DNA of 6,530 bases from SHAN690 sp040905305 (GTDB lineage Bacteria; Bacteroidota; Bacteroidia; Flavobacteriales_G; Salibacteraceae), in NCBI GenBank assembly GCA_040905305.1, contig JBBDRU010000155.1, forward strand, positions 1-6,530. Reading direction: 5' to 3'. Below the pieces are notes generated by a model. The model did no database searches and had not been told where the DNA came from. It saw only the letters and a list, made by a program, of their open reading frames with translations. Position 1 is the stretch's first letter, and each line of letters begins with the position of its first letter. The translations under genes and the position numbers were made by a program. Below, in pieces: positions 4,976-6,530 of the stretch.

Positions 4976-6530
4976 CTACTTCTTTTTATAATACCATTCC
5001 AGCTCCCTTTTAAGGAATTGAGCTGTGTGGCTTTTGGTGATTTTAGCCACTTCTTCCGGAGTTCCTTGAGCGATCAATTGTCCACCGTTTTTTCCACCTT
5101 CCAGCCCGATATCAATGATGTGGTCGGCAACCTTGATCATGTCTAAATTGTGCTCAATCACCAAAACCGTATTGCCTTGGTTCACCAAAGTGTTCAGCAC
5201 TGCAAGCAGCATGCGGATGTCTTCAAAATGCAAGCCTGTAGTGGGTTCATCCAGAATATAAAACGTTTTACCCGTGCTTCTTTTCGAAAGCTCTGTAGCT
5301 AGTTTCACCCGCTGAGCTTCGCCTCCGGAAAGGGTAGTGGAGCTTTGGCCCAAGCGCACATAACCCAGACCAACTTCCTGCAGGGTTTGAATGCGTTGAT
5401 AGATGGAAGGAATGTGCTCAAAAAAGCTCACGGCCTGGTTGATGGTCATATCCAAAACATCGCTGATGGACTTGCCCTTGTAGCGAATATCAAGGGTTTC
5501 TCTGTTGTACCTTTTTCCTCCGCAGGTCTCACATTGAACATAAACATCCGGAAGAAAATTCATCTCAATGGTTTTTAGTCCTGCACCCTGACAGGTTTCG
5601 CAGCGTCCACCTTTTACATTAAATGAAAACCGCCCGGGTTTATACCCCCGGATTTTTGCTTCGGGCAAATCGGTGAAAAGCTGACGGATATCGGTGAAAA
5701 CATTTGTATAAGTAGCAGGGTTCGATCGTGGAGTACGGCCTATGGGTGATTGGTCGATTTCTATCACCTTGTCGATGTTCTCGAGTCCTTTTATGGATTT
5801 ATAGGACAAGGGAACTTTGGTTGATGTAGTCAGTTTGCTGGTGAGAATAGGAAAGAGGGTGCCGTTAATTAAACTGGATTTCCCGCTCCCTGAAACACCG
5901 GTAACGCAAATGAATTTACCTAATGGAAAACTAACATCTATGTTTTTGAGGTTGTGTCCTTTAGCTCCTGTCAGTTTAAGTGTTTTTCCCGTTCCTTTTC
6001 TGCGCTCTTTTGGGATGCTGATTTCTTCTTCACCGATAAGGAATTTAGAAGTCATAGAGCCTGATTTCAATAATTCCTCAGGCGTTCCTTGAGCTACGAT
6101 TTCACCACCGTGAATGCCTGCTTTCGGGCCAATGTCTATGACGTGGTCTGAGGCCAGCATCATGTCTTTATCGTGCTCCACAACGATCACGCTGTTGCCG
6201 ATGTCTCGCAACTCTTTTAATGCTTTTATCAAACGGGCATTATCGCGCTGGTGAAGGCCGATGCTTGGTTCATCAAGAATATATAACACGCCTACCAACT
6301 GAGAACCGATTTGAGTAGCAAGTCTAATGCGCTGGGCTTCACCACCACTTAGCGTTCGTGCACTGCGGTTTAGCGTGAGGTATTCGATGCCAACGTCCAG
6401 CAAGAACTGAATGCGACTTCTTATTTCTTTTAAAACATCCATGGCGATGGTGTTTTGTTTTTCGCTCAGGCGCTTTTCAATGCCGTCAAACCAATTTGCG
6501 AGTTCGTTGAGCTCCATGGCTGCTAATTCA
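4976..6530 (-). CDS. uvrA: UvrABC excinuclease subunit A, C-terminal part (5' end outside window)
   Basis: UvrA is the dimeric ABC-type ATPase that scans DNA for lesions and loads UvrB. About 518 residues of an expected 940-950 are visible. The frame stays open through the right edge, so the ATG at 6517 (residue 1 for the numbering here) is internal and not the start. Visible features: the ABC signature of the first nucleotide-binding domain LSGGEAQR (56-63), its Walker B LYILDEPS (78-85) and switch His in VVEHD; then Walker A of the second domain GVSGSGKS (207-214); the zinc module with Cys pairs at 306/309 and 329/332 (CETC and CETC) spaced as in the family; the second signature LSGGEAQRVKLA (396-407), Walker B YILDEPTT (420-427) and switch His456. 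The C-terminus, ELEWYYKKK, is complete. No catalytic or zinc residue is missing in this part. The promoter and N-terminal half lie outside. Confidence 0.98.
   Translation of the reverse strand, partial: ELAAMELNELANWFDGIEKRLSEKQNTIAMDVLKEIRSRIQFLLDVGIEYLTLNRSARTLSGGEAQRIRLATQIGSQLVGVLYILDEPSIGLHQRDNARLIKALKELRDIGNSVIVVEHDKDMMLASDHVIDIGPKAGIHGGEIVAQGTPEELLKSGSMTSKFLIGEEEISIPKERRKGTGKTLKLTGAKGHNLKNIDVSFPLGKFICVTGVSGSGKSSLINGTLFPILTSKLTTSTKVPLSYKSIKGLENIDKVIEIDQSPIGRTPRSNPATYTNVFTDIRQLFTDLPEAKIRGYKPGRFSFNVKGGRCETCQGAGLKTIEMNFLPDVYVQCETCGGKRYNRETLDIRYKGKSISDVLDMTINQAVSFFEHIPSIYQRIQTLQEVGLGYVRLGQSSTTLSGGEAQRVKLATELSKRSTGKTFYILDEPTTGLHFEDIRMLLAVLNTLVNQGNTVLVIEHNLDMIKVADHIIDIGLEGGKNGGQLIAQGTPEEVAKITKSHTAQFLKRELEWYYKKK

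Noticed and set aside
6515..6517. ATG as the start of a 513-residue uvrA
   Set aside because: The frame continues open to the window edge and the first recognisable element is the signature motif of the first ATPase domain, so the N-terminal half is simply outside the window. It is not a truncated gene on this evidence.
1..6530. Mobile element, CRISPR array, tRNA or defence locus
   Set aside because: No transposase or integrase motifs, no terminal inverted repeats with target duplications, no spaced repeat arrays and no cloverleaf-like sequence were seen.

Overview
The window reads as a piece of chromosome from a Bacteroidota bacterium, most likely of the Cytophagales type. Three things point there: the start sites have no Shine-Dalgarno sequence, a clear Bacteroidota-type promoter (TTG, 20 bases, TAAGTTTG) lies in front of uvrB, and the protein set includes a secreted 'AQ'-cleaved outer-membrane barrel and a small one-helix protein of a type I recall from this phylum. 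The lineage is inferred from these patterns and was not confirmed by a search.

Layout. Bases 1-441 carry no gene I can support. They hold several weak hairpins, a 12-base direct repeat and two terminator-like structures, and they follow the 3' end of uvrB. Bases 442-2469 (minus) are a complete uvrB. Bases 2559-2720 (plus) are a small membrane protein divergent from uvrB. Bases 2725-3990 (minus) are a complete PLP enzyme of the cystathionine gamma-synthase/lyase family, converging on the small gene with 4 bases between their stop codons. Bases 4174-4950 (plus) are a predicted outer-membrane beta-barrel protein of unknown role. Bases 4976-6530 (minus) are the C-terminal half of uvrA, which runs off the right edge.

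How the genes work together. UvrA and UvrB are the damage-recognition and damage-verification proteins of nucleotide excision repair. Both lie on the minus strand here, about 2.5 kb apart. They cannot be one simple operon with everything between them, because two plus-strand genes are interleaved. The PLP enzyme belongs to sulfur amino acid metabolism, and the small membrane protein and the barrel to the envelope; no functional link to repair is visible. I found no mobile element, CRISPR array, tRNA, rRNA or defence system, and nothing that I would call a new biological system. The least explained parts are the 441-base left end, the small membrane protein and the orphan barrel.
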